In this document: positions 32,867 to 43,491 of the stretch, one piece after another
Layout: each line of letters starts with the position of its first letter
Position numbering within the stretch: position 1 is the stretch's first letter
DNA from: Linum tenue
Taxonomy: Eukaryota > Streptophyta > Magnoliopsida > Malpighiales > Linaceae
Direction: 5' to 3'
Assembly (NCBI GenBank): GCA_946122785.1
Contig: CAMGYJ010000002.1
Coordinates: forward strand, 11,606,839 to 11,670,838
DNA length: 64,000 nucleotides
The notes under the pieces: generated by a model
Told to the model about the DNA's origin: nothing
The model's database searches: none
What the model saw: the letters and a program-made list of their open reading frames with translations, nothing else
Translations under genes and position numbers: made by a program

Positions 32867-35800
32867 TATTCATTTACCACATAACAATACAATGGGAATC
32901 ATTTGACCTTTTTCTTTGCTCTGAATGGACTCCCAGAATCACTCGCCGGCGACTGACCTGAATCACTCAGACAGACCGCCGGATCCTGGCCAAGCTATGA
33001 TGAGCGGAGGCGATACGTCCATGTCCGCGGCGTTAACCTCCGTCAAGGAATCTGATTGCTCAGTAGTGATGACAGAGGCAACTATGTCTGAGGCCCCGAG
33101 GCAGCAGGAGATCTCCTCGAGCCATCAGCTGGCTACCCAACCTCTCTCGTATGCAAATGCGGTGATGGGGACGGCCACGGAGACAACTCAGATCAAGGTT
33201 GCCTGGACCCCTGCTGGCGAGCACGACCTAATCAGAGGTAGCTACAATGGGGAACCGGAACTGAGGATCTCGAATGTTTTCAAGGAAAGGTTATGTGTCT
33301 CCTGGCAACGCACTCTCGTAGTTCGGGTTCTAGGCCTGATTATCTCTTTTGTAGCTTTCAGCAACAGGATCAAAAGCCTCTGGCGTCCGACGGGAGCAAT
33401 CGAGATCATGGCATTAGGCCAGGAGTGTTTCTTAATCAAGCTTAGCAACGATTCTGATTACTTTCGGGCCTTAACGGAAGGGCCCTGGGTCATCTTTGAC
33501 CATTACCTGGTCGTTTTTCAATGGACACCGGAATTTTGTCTGTCGGATGCTATGCCAAAGTCCATGGTGGTGTCGATTCAACTCCCAGCTTTCCCGGTGC
33601 ATTTTTACCACAAAGAAATTTTGTTAACGCTAGGGAACATGATCGGTCGGGAAATCAAGCTTGATTTCCACACACAACACCAACAACGTGCGAAGTTTGC
33701 ACGGATAGCTGTGGAGCTCGACCTCTCCAAACCTTTGGTCACGCGTATCCGGCTGGACGGAAAGTGGCAATATATCGAATACGAAAATCTGCCAACATGT
33801 TGCTTTGAGTGTGGTAAAATTGGCCACACGTCTCTGACGTGTCCCTCCTGATGGCGAAGGCTCAACTTTCCCAGTCCGAAACGTCTCCGAGGCCGCCGAA
33901 AAACGGGATAGAGACACCGTAGGAGGACAAGGCCAGATTTGGGCCTTGGATGCAAGTGACACGATGATCCCGGCGAAACAACAGGAAGGCCGAGAAAGGA
34001 AACTCTAACGTCATTCAGGGAGAGGCTGCCGGGAATGGAAGGCCTAAGAAAGGAAAGTACGCGCATACAGAACGGAAAGAAGGGAGGACAAAATGAAACT
34101 GCTAAACAGGGAGAGACGTTGCGGAGTGGGGCTCATGAAAAAGGAAGGTCTAATGATAATGGTCAGCGGAATGGGAAGGAAAGTTCTGGGAAAGATATGG
34201 TGGAAGTGGCGACGGGTGGAAGGGGAATTCTTGGGCCCATTCCGTCTGTGAGGGTTGGGCTTTTTACCGGGCTCAATAAGGAGACAGGCTTGTCCCGGAA
34301 CAAGGAGGCTGGATCTAATCCTAACTCTAGTGGAAGCGGGCCGAGTGGGGGCTCTAGTAAACCAAAGCCCATTGGTCACACCTCTCTTGCAAACCCGCCG
34401 CCCACTACACAGCTGACAGGCCCGAATGACACGAACATTCAGATTGTGAACGTCCCAACTCTGGAGATGCAAAAAGAGTCGGCTGCTAGCGTCGCGGCTC
34501 CTTCGGAGACAACCCGGACCAAAAACCGCAGCACCCAAAACAAAAAGAAGTCGAAGTCGCCTCACAAGTCTCCGATGAAGGTGGCGACGAAGGCTCTCCA
34601 AGTCTGGACTCCGGTCAAGGAAAGGAAGTCAAAGGCTAGAGAAAAAATGGCGTCCTTGACCCTCGAGGAAATCACGGCTTGGACGAGTGCTGGGCAATCG
34701 GGACAAGAAGTGGGAGGGATGTCGGGTCTGCCAAAGGAGGATGCTCGGATCGCGGTGGCAGACTTAGCTAGCCCGGCAGCAGCTACCTAGCCCTGGCTGA
34801 CCCTCTTTCGTTTCTCCTCTCCTCGTCTTCCTTCCTTTTTTTGCTTTTAATGTCTGGTTTCTCTAATTGCAGTCCTTCCTTTCTCTCGTGGAATGTTGGA
34901 GGTGCTGGCAACAGTGCCTTCATCAGAGCTTTGAAGCTCATTGTCCTTAATCATAAACCTGACTTTTTGATTCTTTCGGAATCGCAGATCAGTGGGGAGG
35001 TGGCGGATAGAGTCTGTGGAAAGATGGGGTTTCCGAACATTATGAGGGTTGAGGCGGATGGAAGGAGAGGTGGAATTTGGCTCTGTTGGGACGCGAAAGT
35101 CTTCACCATTGAATTGATCTCAGCCTGCTTTCAGCACCTCACGGTGAGAGTCACGGGCACGGCTACGCCACCCTGGCTCCTGACAGCAGTCTATGCGAGC
35201 CCTAAGCAGGATTTGCAACGGTTTTTATGGCAGGCCATCGAGAACACCAGAGAGGAGTTTGACCTTCCTTGGCTCCTCACTGGGGATTTTAATGCCATCC
35301 GTACCCCTTTGGAGCAAGCGGGCATAGTTACGAATGCCACCTTTCGCCGCTGCCAACGTTTCAATGAGAGGATCGATCAGGTTGAGTTCATTGACCTTGG
35401 TTACTCAGAACTGCGCTTCACCTGGACCAGAGGAGAACACCCTGACTCCTATAAAGCCAGTAGGATCGATCGGAGCTTATGCAACTCGTCATGGAATGAC
35501 AGCTTCCCCAACATGTCGGTTCTCCACCTGCCTCGCCTCCACTCCGATCATCACCCCATATTAACCTCGACAGGAATTCAGGGAGTTCACTCATCCCCTT
35601 CTCGTCCTTTTCGTTTTGAGGGTGCTTGGTTAACTCATGAAACTTATGTTGATTTCCTATCCACCAGCTGGGACTCGCAAGCACCACTTCATGAGGCTCT
35701 GAAGAAAGCGGCGGAGAAGCTAGCTGAGTGGAACAGATCTACCTTTGGCAATGTTCTACAAAAGAAGAGGAGACTTCTCAGGCGTATCGATGGCATTCAA

Positions 35801-38800
35801 GCTAGGGTGGCAAATGAGTTCTCCCCGGGACTGTTCAAACTGCAAACGAAATTAGAGAAAGAGCTAGATGAGGTTTTGGAGCAAGAAGAGATCCTGTGGT
35901 TCCAAAGGGCTAGGGAGAAGTGGGTGAAATTCGGCGAGCATAACACGGCATACTTCTACCAGCAATCGATCATCAGAATACGAAGAAACAGAATAGAGTG
36001 CTTGAAGAACAGCTCGAGAGTTTGGATTTCTGATCCCCGGGAGCTGGCAGCTCTGGTTTTTTATTTTTTCTCCCTTCTGTACTTGTAGGATGACCAGGAA
36101 TACACCGATGAGATGCCCAAACAAGCCTTTCCGAGGATGCAGCAGGAAGATCTTCTCTTGCTTTTGCGACCTTTCACTGAGGCGGACATCCATGGAGCGG
36201 TTCATGACATGAAACCTTTTCAAGCACCTGGACCGGATGGATTTCAAGCCATCTTCTACCAGAAATCGTGGCAGGTGGTCGGTAAGGCTTTGTGTGATTT
36301 GGCCCTTAGCTTCTTTTCCTCAGGTGAGTTGCCGGAAGAAGTGGTGGAATCTACAGTGGTGCTCATACCCAAGGTGGAACAGCCGGAAATGGTCTCTCAG
36401 CTTCGTCCGATCTCTTTGAATAACGTGTGTTTGAAGGCCATCACCAAAGCCATTACCAACAGGCTCAAACCCATTATGAGGAAACTTGTTTCTCCGAGGC
36501 AGAGTAATTTCATCCCTGGGCGCCAGACCACAGATAACATTATTGTTTTGCAAGAAGTTTTACACTCTCTTAGGAAAAAGAAAGGGAAAAGAGGGGGGAC
36601 TGTGTTGAAGATTGACCTCGAGAAAGCATATGACCGACTTAGGTAGGAGTTTCTGCGGGATACTCTCAAAGAAGTAGGTCTCTCCGGCTCGTGGATTAAC
36701 TGCATCATGTTTTGTGTGGAGCATAACAGGATGAGACTGCTGTGGAATGGAGAACTCTCAGCCCCTATTACTCCGACTAGAGGAGTCAGGCAGGGAGATC
36801 CCCTATCGCCTTATCTTTTTGTTCTATGCATGGAGAGACTCTCTCACGGGATTGATCTGGCTATACAGGAGAAACTCTGGAAACCTTTGAAATTGTCCAA
36901 AGAGGGTCCCGAGATCTCTCACCTTTTCTTTGCAGACGATCTCATTCTTTTTGCAGAAGCAGAAAGCTCCCAAGTGCGGATAATCAAACAATGTTTGGAC
37001 GAGTTCTGCCATAGTTCGGGTCAGAGAGTCAACTATAACAAGTCAGCTATTTTTGTCTCGGCTAACGTTGTCAGGAGGAGAGCTCGACGTCTTTCTGCTA
37101 GAGCTGGGATCCCACTCACTGTGGATCTGGGACGTTACCTGGGAGTGATGGCAATCAACGGACGAGTTACAAAATCTCGATACCAAGATCTTGTGTTGAG
37201 AATCCAAAAGAAGCTCGCCCCTTGGAAGACCAGACACCTCTCCCTCGCTGCCCGCATTACTGTGGTGAAGTCTATCTCTGCTTCTATACCTATTTATCCG
37301 ATGCAAACAGAGCTTCTCCCTTTGAATGTTTGCAGGACTCTTGACCGGGTCAACAGGGGATTTATTTGGGGGGACACTGAAGCCAAGAAGAGACTTCACC
37401 TTGTTGGATGGCCGCAACTTATCTTACCAAAGAGAAATGGGGGCTTGGCATCCGTTCGACAAGGGAAGTGAACTTATCCATGCTAGCTAAAGGCGGGTGG
37501 CGTATCATGCAAGAAAAGGAAAACTTATGGGTGCAACTAGTTCGAAACAAGTATGGAGGGAATCGGCAAAATCTAGAGATTCTAAAACCGGTCAAGGGAA
37601 GTTCCTTTACCTGGGCTAGCTTCACTAAAGCAGCCGATTTATTAAAGCATGGTTGTGCCTGGAATATTCATAGAGGAAACCAGACTAAATTTTGGTATGA
37701 TCCGTGGATCTTGCAGGTTCCGCTTTACGAGGTAGCTACGGAGATGATCTCGGAGGAGGAGCGCCAACTGTCGGTGTCTGATTTCGTTGATGATGATGGA
37801 AATTGGAGAGTCGAGAAGTTCGGGACCAGACTTTCGCTGGAGATACAACAGAAGATTACAGCCCATGCTATTGACCCCTTGGCGACAGAAGACGACAAGC
37901 TTTTCTGGAGACAGACGTCGAATGGCCGGTTCTCTACTAAGAGCGCGTACCTGTTGCTGCAGAATGCACCTTCGAGCGACCAGCAGCAGTGGTGGAAGAC
38001 CATATGGCAGCTCCCTGTTCCTGAGCGTGTTAGGTGTTTCATTTGGCTGACTGCGCAGGGGAAGGTGAGCTCAAATGAATTTAGAGCCCAAAGGCATCTG
38101 ACTCAGGAGGCCTCTTGTTACAGATGTGCGACCCAGACTGAGAGTCTCTATCACATTTTCCGTGATTGCCCGCCGGCAGCCTACTTCTGGCACTGCACAG
38201 TTTCTGTAGATTCTCAACAGGAGTTCTTCAGTCTGCCTTTGGAGGATTGGTTGCACCGAAACCTTACCAGCAAGGATTCGACATCCAATGGGCTTCCTTG
38301 GGATGCTTTCTTCAGCATTGCACTTTGGTGCTTGTGGAAAAATAGGAACGAAGGAGTCTTTCGAGGGTTGAACAAGACTCTTCCGGCCCCTTCCCTCGTG
38401 CAGGCTATCAAGATCAAGGCTAATTTGTGGATTCAAGATTGGAATGCACCTTCTATTATGATTGGTAGAGGGAACACTACTCCGAGCCGTTCGCTAACGC
38501 AGATAGGGTGGACCCCACCGCCGGCAGAGTGGACAAAGATCAATGTGGATGGAGCTGTTGGTGGAGCTCAGGGACTGGCCGGAGCAGGTGGGGCAGCCTG
38601 GGACGCGAGCAGCAACTGGCTTGGAGGATTTGTGACGAGTTTGGGTTCTTGTGCGGCAATTTTGGCGGAACTCTGGGCTATTTACCATGGACTGAGGTTA
38701 GGTTGGAAACTTGGCAGCAGGACCCTCATCATTGAGTCAGATTCCCAGCTGGCCATTCAACTAGTGAAGAACAGGACCGATCCTTTCCACCCTCACGCGG

Positions 38801-39103
38801 CTATTTTATCGGCTATTAGGAGGAAGATCTCTCAGGATTGGGTGGTGAGACTGGTTCATACATATCGTGAAGGGAATAGAGTCGCGGAGTGGCTCTCGAA
38901 GCACAGTCTCGTCTATCCCTACGGTATGTATGAATTGGAATCTCCACCGCAAGAGTTACTTCCCCTTCTGCAGGATGATCAGAGAGGTATTACGTTTCCT
39001 AGGAAGGTGGTGAATACCTCCCCTGCGTCTGCTTTTAATTCCCCTCCGCCCCCGTTTTCTGCTTTCTGCGACTTCGAGCCTCCTGTAATGCAAAAAAAAA
39101 AAA
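32867..39103 (+). mobile_element. L1-type LINE, nearly full length
   Basis: The element is flanked by the 15-bp direct repeat ATCAATGCAATTGCA (32852-32866 and 39104-39118), a typical LINE target duplication. It ends in a short A-run (39092-39103). It has a short 5' UTR, ORF1 (gag-like) and ORF2 (endonuclease, reverse transcriptase, zinc finger, RNase H). Only two stops and one frameshift break ORF2, so the copy is recent but dead. Confidence 0.92.
32925..34790 (+). pseudogene. LINE ORF1 (nucleic-acid-binding, DUF4283 plus zinc knuckle)
   Basis: The first 308 codons (32925-33851) carry the DUF4283-type domain (RISNVFKERLCVSWQRTLVV, LWRPTGAIEIMALGQECFLIK, GPWVIFDHYLVVFQWTPEF) and a CX2CX4HX4C knuckle (CFECGKIGHTSLTC), then a TGA. 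Conserved downstream sequence (FGPWMQVTR near 33935) is in another frame. A basic, Ser/Thr-rich tail runs from 34035 to 34790. At least two frame changes are needed. The family binds element RNA in the ribonucleoprotein particle. Confidence 0.88.
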
Positions 39104-39123
39104 ATCAATGCAATTGCAAATGA
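34841..39123 (+). pseudogene. LINE ORF2: endonuclease, reverse transcriptase, zf-RVT, RNase H
   Basis: The N-terminal endonuclease shows SWNVGGAGN, FLILSESQ, LLTGDFNAI and LHSDHHPI, the expected catalytic Asn/Glu/Asp/His set. A TAG at 36086 precedes the reverse transcriptase (KPFQAPGPDGFQ, LRPISLNNV, GRQTTDNI, LKIDLEKAYDRL). A second TAG at 36644 sits where Trp is usual. Then come GVRQGDPLSPYLF and the catalytic FADDLILFAEA. A one-base shift near 37430-37470 leads to the zf-RVT region (FSTKSAYLLL, PVPERVRCFIWL, CYRCATQTESLYHIFRDC) and a plant-type RNase H (KINVDGAVG, AAILAELWAIYHGL, IIESDSQLAIQLV, REGNRVAEWLSKHS). Confidence 0.92.
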
Positions 39124-39216
39124 ATGTCATGTCATAATGTAATTCTAAATGTAATTCCAATGAAGATGCTCTTAAAAAAGACTTAGTCAAGTGCCTAGAA
39201 AACCTGATCCTTTCTC

Positions 39217-39324
39217 AACTTCTCATACACCCCTCCGGCCTGCTACACTTGATTCGTCGTCAGAATCTGGAACTTCTCATACACCCCTGCTGCCTGCTAC
39301 ACTTGATTAGTCGTCAGAATCTGG
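39217..39324. repeat. Tandem duplication, 2 x 54 bp
   Basis: AACTTCTCATACACCCCT...CGTCAGAATCTGG occurs at 39217-39270 and again at 39271-39324 with three base differences. It is not coding. Confidence 0.9.
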
Positions 39325-40049
39325 AATCTTGGGTCATGGGCCCATTTGGTACGTTCCTAAATTCCCTGGTCCTTCCGTGTAGATGAGATGACTTACGCGA
39401 GAAACAGATGGTGAATTGGTCAATACTCCAAAGTTGTCCCAACAATCAACATATATTACCGGTACATAAGATGGTTAAATGTAGGATAGGGCTCCTAAGC
39501 CACTAGTAAATCAGATGGAACGTCTAGGCAGGTTGGTCAAGTTTCGTGATCGAGACAAATAACATCCATTTGCAAATACACGGATTCGCACACAGAACAT
39601 CTCATCTTTGACTAATCACGACTATTCTAATGAGACCTACAATAAAGAGCCTATAAAGGATTTCAACTCTATTCCAAGTTCCGGCAAAGGATTTCAGCTG
39701 GGGAAAGTCGAACGCAGCAGAGGGTGATTACAAAGATGGGTCGAACTGAAGTTAACTAAACAGCTGAGAAATTTATGGATCATTCCATGAGAGAAGCAGT
39801 ATTGATCTTTACCAACAAGATAAATGAAACCAACGAGCAGAACTCCTAAATCAGCTTCGACCTAGCAAATTATTGAGGGCCACAAATAGTAACCACTAAT
39901 GTTTAGGGATTTCAAAAAATTTGCAGGGGAAGGAAAAAAGTAAAAATCTGCTAGTAGAGTGCCAGCAGTTCGTTCCAATCACGCAGATGACAACTGAAGC
40001 TATTATCTCTCCGGACAAACCGTCCTACAGAGTGGGGTTATTATCTCTC
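39325..40049. other. Intergenic sequence and probable 3' UTR of the ATP synthase g gene
   Basis: No gene or element is recognisable. The part next to 40049 should be 3' UTR of the minus-strand gene; I cannot place the poly(A) site. Confidence 0.4.
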
Positions 40050-41446
40050 TCAAGGGTAGTAGCCAGTGAAGGTGAATCCCCTCCCGACGATCTCACCAGC
40101 ACAATACCAAGCGAAGCACTCGAGTCCAAACAGCGCAGCAATGCCGGTATCCTCGACCTTCAGCTCCTGCCTCCTCTTCCATAGGTTTTTCACGTAATCA
40201 AGTTCCTTCCAGAATGCTTCATATCTCCCGGGGATGCTGTTGCAAGGAGAAAACCCAACACATGTCAAATATACAGATAAACAACATCCACCAACCTCAC
40301 TGAAGTACTCGCATTTGACACACAATGGAGTTAACTTAAGATCAGTTCATTCCGTTCCTACAATTTTACACTGACTGAGCTCCTAACCAAAGTAAGCAAT
40401 AGGGGATGAAGTGATGAGCTGATAGCTTAGACAAATGCTAATTTGATGTAATATTGCTGAGACACAATGGTTAGTTTCTCGTCTAGCGAGCTCTATCCTT
40501 CGACTCACATGCCAATCGAGATTTTCAACTTCAGATAATATTAACCCTGATGTTCTGTACTCCAAAAATATCAGGAAAGTGCAATTTAATGGTTTTAATT
40601 TTCTATTTGATTAACAGACAAACAAAAAATCTAAGTGCTTGAACCAAACAAATCATTGATCTCAAAGCACCACCATCAAGCCATTGATAAATTTGGTAAG
40701 AGTGAAGTTAACAGAATGTCCACAAGAACAGGCAGTAATAGTCAATTTCGGGAAGAAGGCTATATAAGTTCTACCTTTTGTGACCAGCAGTATCTTAAAT
40801 TACAATATTCAATGTCTTAGCAAAGGATAGAAGATATTCAAAATCTACACGACCATATTCCAAGAATTCAACATAGTTTCCATCTGAAGCAAAGGATTAC
40901 ACAAATTTCAAGCACACAAAAGGAACATAGCTACTGGAAGAGAAGGGACCGCACCACATGCACGATAGTTCACGGAACTTGTGTAGAGAATTGAGTTCCA
41001 TAAAAAGAACAGTAGAAGAGAAGATCTATACGGCATTAAGTAGACAACAAACCCAACCCTATCTTGAAACCAGGAAGATGTTGAAGATAAATCGACTAGG
41101 AGAATGCACTACCTAAAACCCAAAAGTCTATCGAAAGAATATCAGAATACCATCGTACATTTGATCGATTCACAACCTATTATTGCCAGCAGAAAGAAAC
41201 AGCAGTTGGAACAATATCAACCCAATTGAAAGCCAACAATAACAAGGGCTGAAGAAAAGCAGACCTGGCCAGTCGAGTGTAGAGCAATTGCTTGGACAAT
41301 TCATCGCACTTCTCAACAGTAGCAGGTTGCTGAATGTACTGCTTGTTCTGCTCCAATAACTGCTTGTAGTAGGTAGTGCCATGCTTGGATACGAACTGAG
41401 TCGCTTGGCAAGCCTTGGATTGCAACTGATGCAATTTGGACGCCAT
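40050..41446 (-). CDS. Mitochondrial ATP synthase subunit g
   Basis: Subunit g is a small membrane protein of mitochondrial F1Fo ATP synthase. It sits in the Fo part and supports dimer formation and the cristae shape linked to it. Two coding exons, 41446-41265 and 40236-40050, joined at GT (41264) and AG (40237), give 122 residues, the usual length for plant members. The Ser codon is split by the intron. Plant-family sequence is clear: MASKLHQLQSKA, HGTTYYKQLLEQNKQYIQQP, LYTRLASIPGRYEAFWKELD and, near the C-terminus, a hydrophobic segment GIAALFGLECFAWYCAGEIV followed by GRGFTFTGYYP. I chose the second Met (41446) because homologues start MASK; the upstream in-frame Met at 41455 would add three residues. 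No damage is seen. Confidence 0.95.
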
Positions 41447-41464
41447 CGCTTCCAAAAACTAAAA

Positions 41465-41900
41465 CCTGAAACCATGACAAGAAAAAAACTTCAAACCACA
41501 GTCCCTAAAATAGCAGATACAGCAAGAAACAAGCTGATCTGGGTCGAGATCCACGAAATCCATCAACAAACAGGGACGCAAAGGCAGCTGAAAACCAAAA
41601 CCCAAACCCTAATTGACGATATCAATAGGTACGATAAAATCACCAGCGGCACAAAATCGCAAACGAAAACAAGCTCAACCTACAAGCGATCCATTGGTAA
41701 TCAGAATAACTAGAAATTCGTAACAACGAAGGAATCGAACGAGATCTGGCGGGGACTGACTCGATACACGACCCAATGAATCAGTGAAGCTACTGGAAAC
41801 GAAAAGCAGAAATTGGAATTGAAGCTGGAGCCAAGAGGTCTACCTATGAAGAGCGACGACGAGAAACGAAGATGGCGGTGGTGGAGGGTAAGATCGAGTT
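41465..41900 (-). promoter_or_regulatory. 5' UTR with probable leader intron of the ATP synthase g gene
   Basis: On the minus strand a donor CATAG/GTAGAC at 41844/41843 and an acceptor TTTCAG/GTTTT at 41466/41465 would remove 378 bp from the leader. CTCTTCATAG and TCGTCGTCG sequences upstream look like plant 5' UTR. A TATATATA run at about 42059-42067 could be the TATA box. All of this is inferred from sequence. Confidence 0.5.
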
Positions 41901-42099
41901 ACGGCGATTGCTCGTCTCGCCGCTACCAGCTATTCTTGCGCGGAATGGACGAGCTAGAAAGAGAACTGTGAGCGATGGTTTAAGGCTGATGCGGAGATGG
42001 GGTTTTCTCTATTTCAGTCGGGGTGTTTTTGGGAAACAAGAGAACATTAGGGACCTCGATATATATATGCAATTTATTCGTGACTTTTCCATCAAGTAA

Positions 42100-42518
42100 A
42101 AAAGAAAAAGAAAAACTAGTTTCTGTTTAGTGAAGGGGTAAAGAGTAAAGACTAAAGAGTAAAGAGATTAGAGACAAAGGGAGGATGTAGGGCTTGGGCT
42201 TCTTTACAATAGGGGAGAGATTTTGGGCCTAATAATGTATGTTTATGAATATATAAGCCGTGTGTGTATTAAGGTTTTGTGGGCTTAGCCCGACCAGATT
42301 TTATCAAAGATGAGGTAAATCATAAGTTTGGTTATTGAAATTATTAAAATATCTTATGTTTGTCATTCAAATTATTTTATTTGTGGCTACCAAAATTAGC
42401 TCAATAATTAAAGTTTGGTTACAAGTTAATGTTTTCTAATGAGATTAATGAAAATTCCTAGTCACCCAATTTTATATATAAAACAAAAAATCAGACCCGT
42501 CGCATAAGCAAACCCACC
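42100..42518. other. Intergenic, part of a TTGGTTAC-type repeat
   Basis: From 42310 to 42470 the sequence resembles the GGTAAAT...TTTGGTCACT terminal repeat type also seen at 51100 and 53470. It is probably a decayed MULE end. No gene is present. Confidence 0.4.
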
Positions 42519-42941
42519 ATTGATGGCAATGGGGTGGGGTCGCGGCGGGTACCTTAATACCTATGCCCCGCCCCATGCGGATACAGGGCGGGATGGGTCG
42601 GCCCACTCTTACAAGTTATTTGGAAAAAATAAACGCAACTTTGACTTTTTACGTAAAACAAATGAGAAAACACTTTATGAATGAAAAATAGTGATAATAT
42701 AATGGGTAATTAAGTCTAACAAGTTGAAAGATCGACTCTAAAGTAGTTGAAGATAAGTCAAAATAGGAGAAATATGTAGATACTGTAAAAAATTGAGATA
42801 GAATGGACCAAGAACGGGGGCAGTGCGGGTAGGAAGTAGATACACATGTATCATCCCGCGTTACTGCGGGTCGAGTAATACTGACCCATCACGGATCATG
42901 TCGGACAATACCTGCTAAACGGGTTCAAATTGCCATCACTA
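42519..42941. mobile_element. hAT-like MITE (candidate)
   Basis: The left end TTGATGGCAATGGGGTGGGG and the reverse complement of the right end, TAGTGATGGCAATTTGAACC, share the GATGGCAAT core usual in plant hAT MITEs with GGGT-rich subterminal sequence. I could not find a clear 8-bp duplication. Confidence 0.5.
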
Positions 42942-43491
42942 CCTACCTCCGACCCATCCATACTCAACCCCCGACCCAACCCGTGTACTTGACAAACGCC
43001 CAATCCCATTCTTCTTCTTCGCCTCAATCAGCTTAGAAAAATGAAGTCCCAACTATACAGGTATAGTCGTTTAGTCGATATAATAGACAAAATGACATTT
43101 TATACTCTTTCAAAGTTATAGTAAGTGGTAGATTTGCTAGATAATTTGATGCTAGAAGCTAGAATTATCTATCTCAATCAAATGCGTTCCAAAAACCAAA
43201 CTTTTGGTTTTTTCCCGATACAATACCAAAAGATGTAATTTTGTATTTTTTTTTTCCAGCAACAAACAATACATACAAATGCACATTGGCCTGAGAAATT
43301 GCACTCCTTTGAGAAGAACACTCCACAGCTGATGCAAATTATGTATCCTGTCCGTATGGTCATGAGGTAAAAGGGAAAGCCAACGATGAGTGTAATCAAA
43401 CCTCTTTCTCGAGGGAGGTATATATGCAGGTAATAGTATAGATTAGTACAACAATAGTTGGGATCGACCACTAAAATCCACATCAGGTTAA
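42942..43491. other. Intergenic and invertase 3' UTR
   Basis: No feature is recognised. The last few hundred bases are likely the 3' UTR of the invertase. Confidence 0.4.

Larger units (their letters stand above)
32574..39173. mobile_element. MITE that hosts the LINE
   Basis: The left end AAGAGCATCTCCATTGG (32570s) matches the reverse complement of the right end, CCAATGAAGATGCTCTT (to about 39173). Without the LINE and one 15-bp duplication the element is about 345 bp. It is rich in TGCAATTGCA words. The flanks (CCTA and TAAA) allow a TA or three-base TWA duplication but do not settle the superfamily (Stowaway versus Tourist type). Confidence 0.6.

Noticed and set aside
33605..34601. Minus-strand frames opposite LINE ORF1
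   Set aside because: Antisense shadows of the LINE coding sequence.
41872..42099. 75-codon plus-strand frame upstream of the ATP synthase g gene
   Set aside because: It lies over the minus-strand leader and promoter, has no domain and shows no sign of being a gene.
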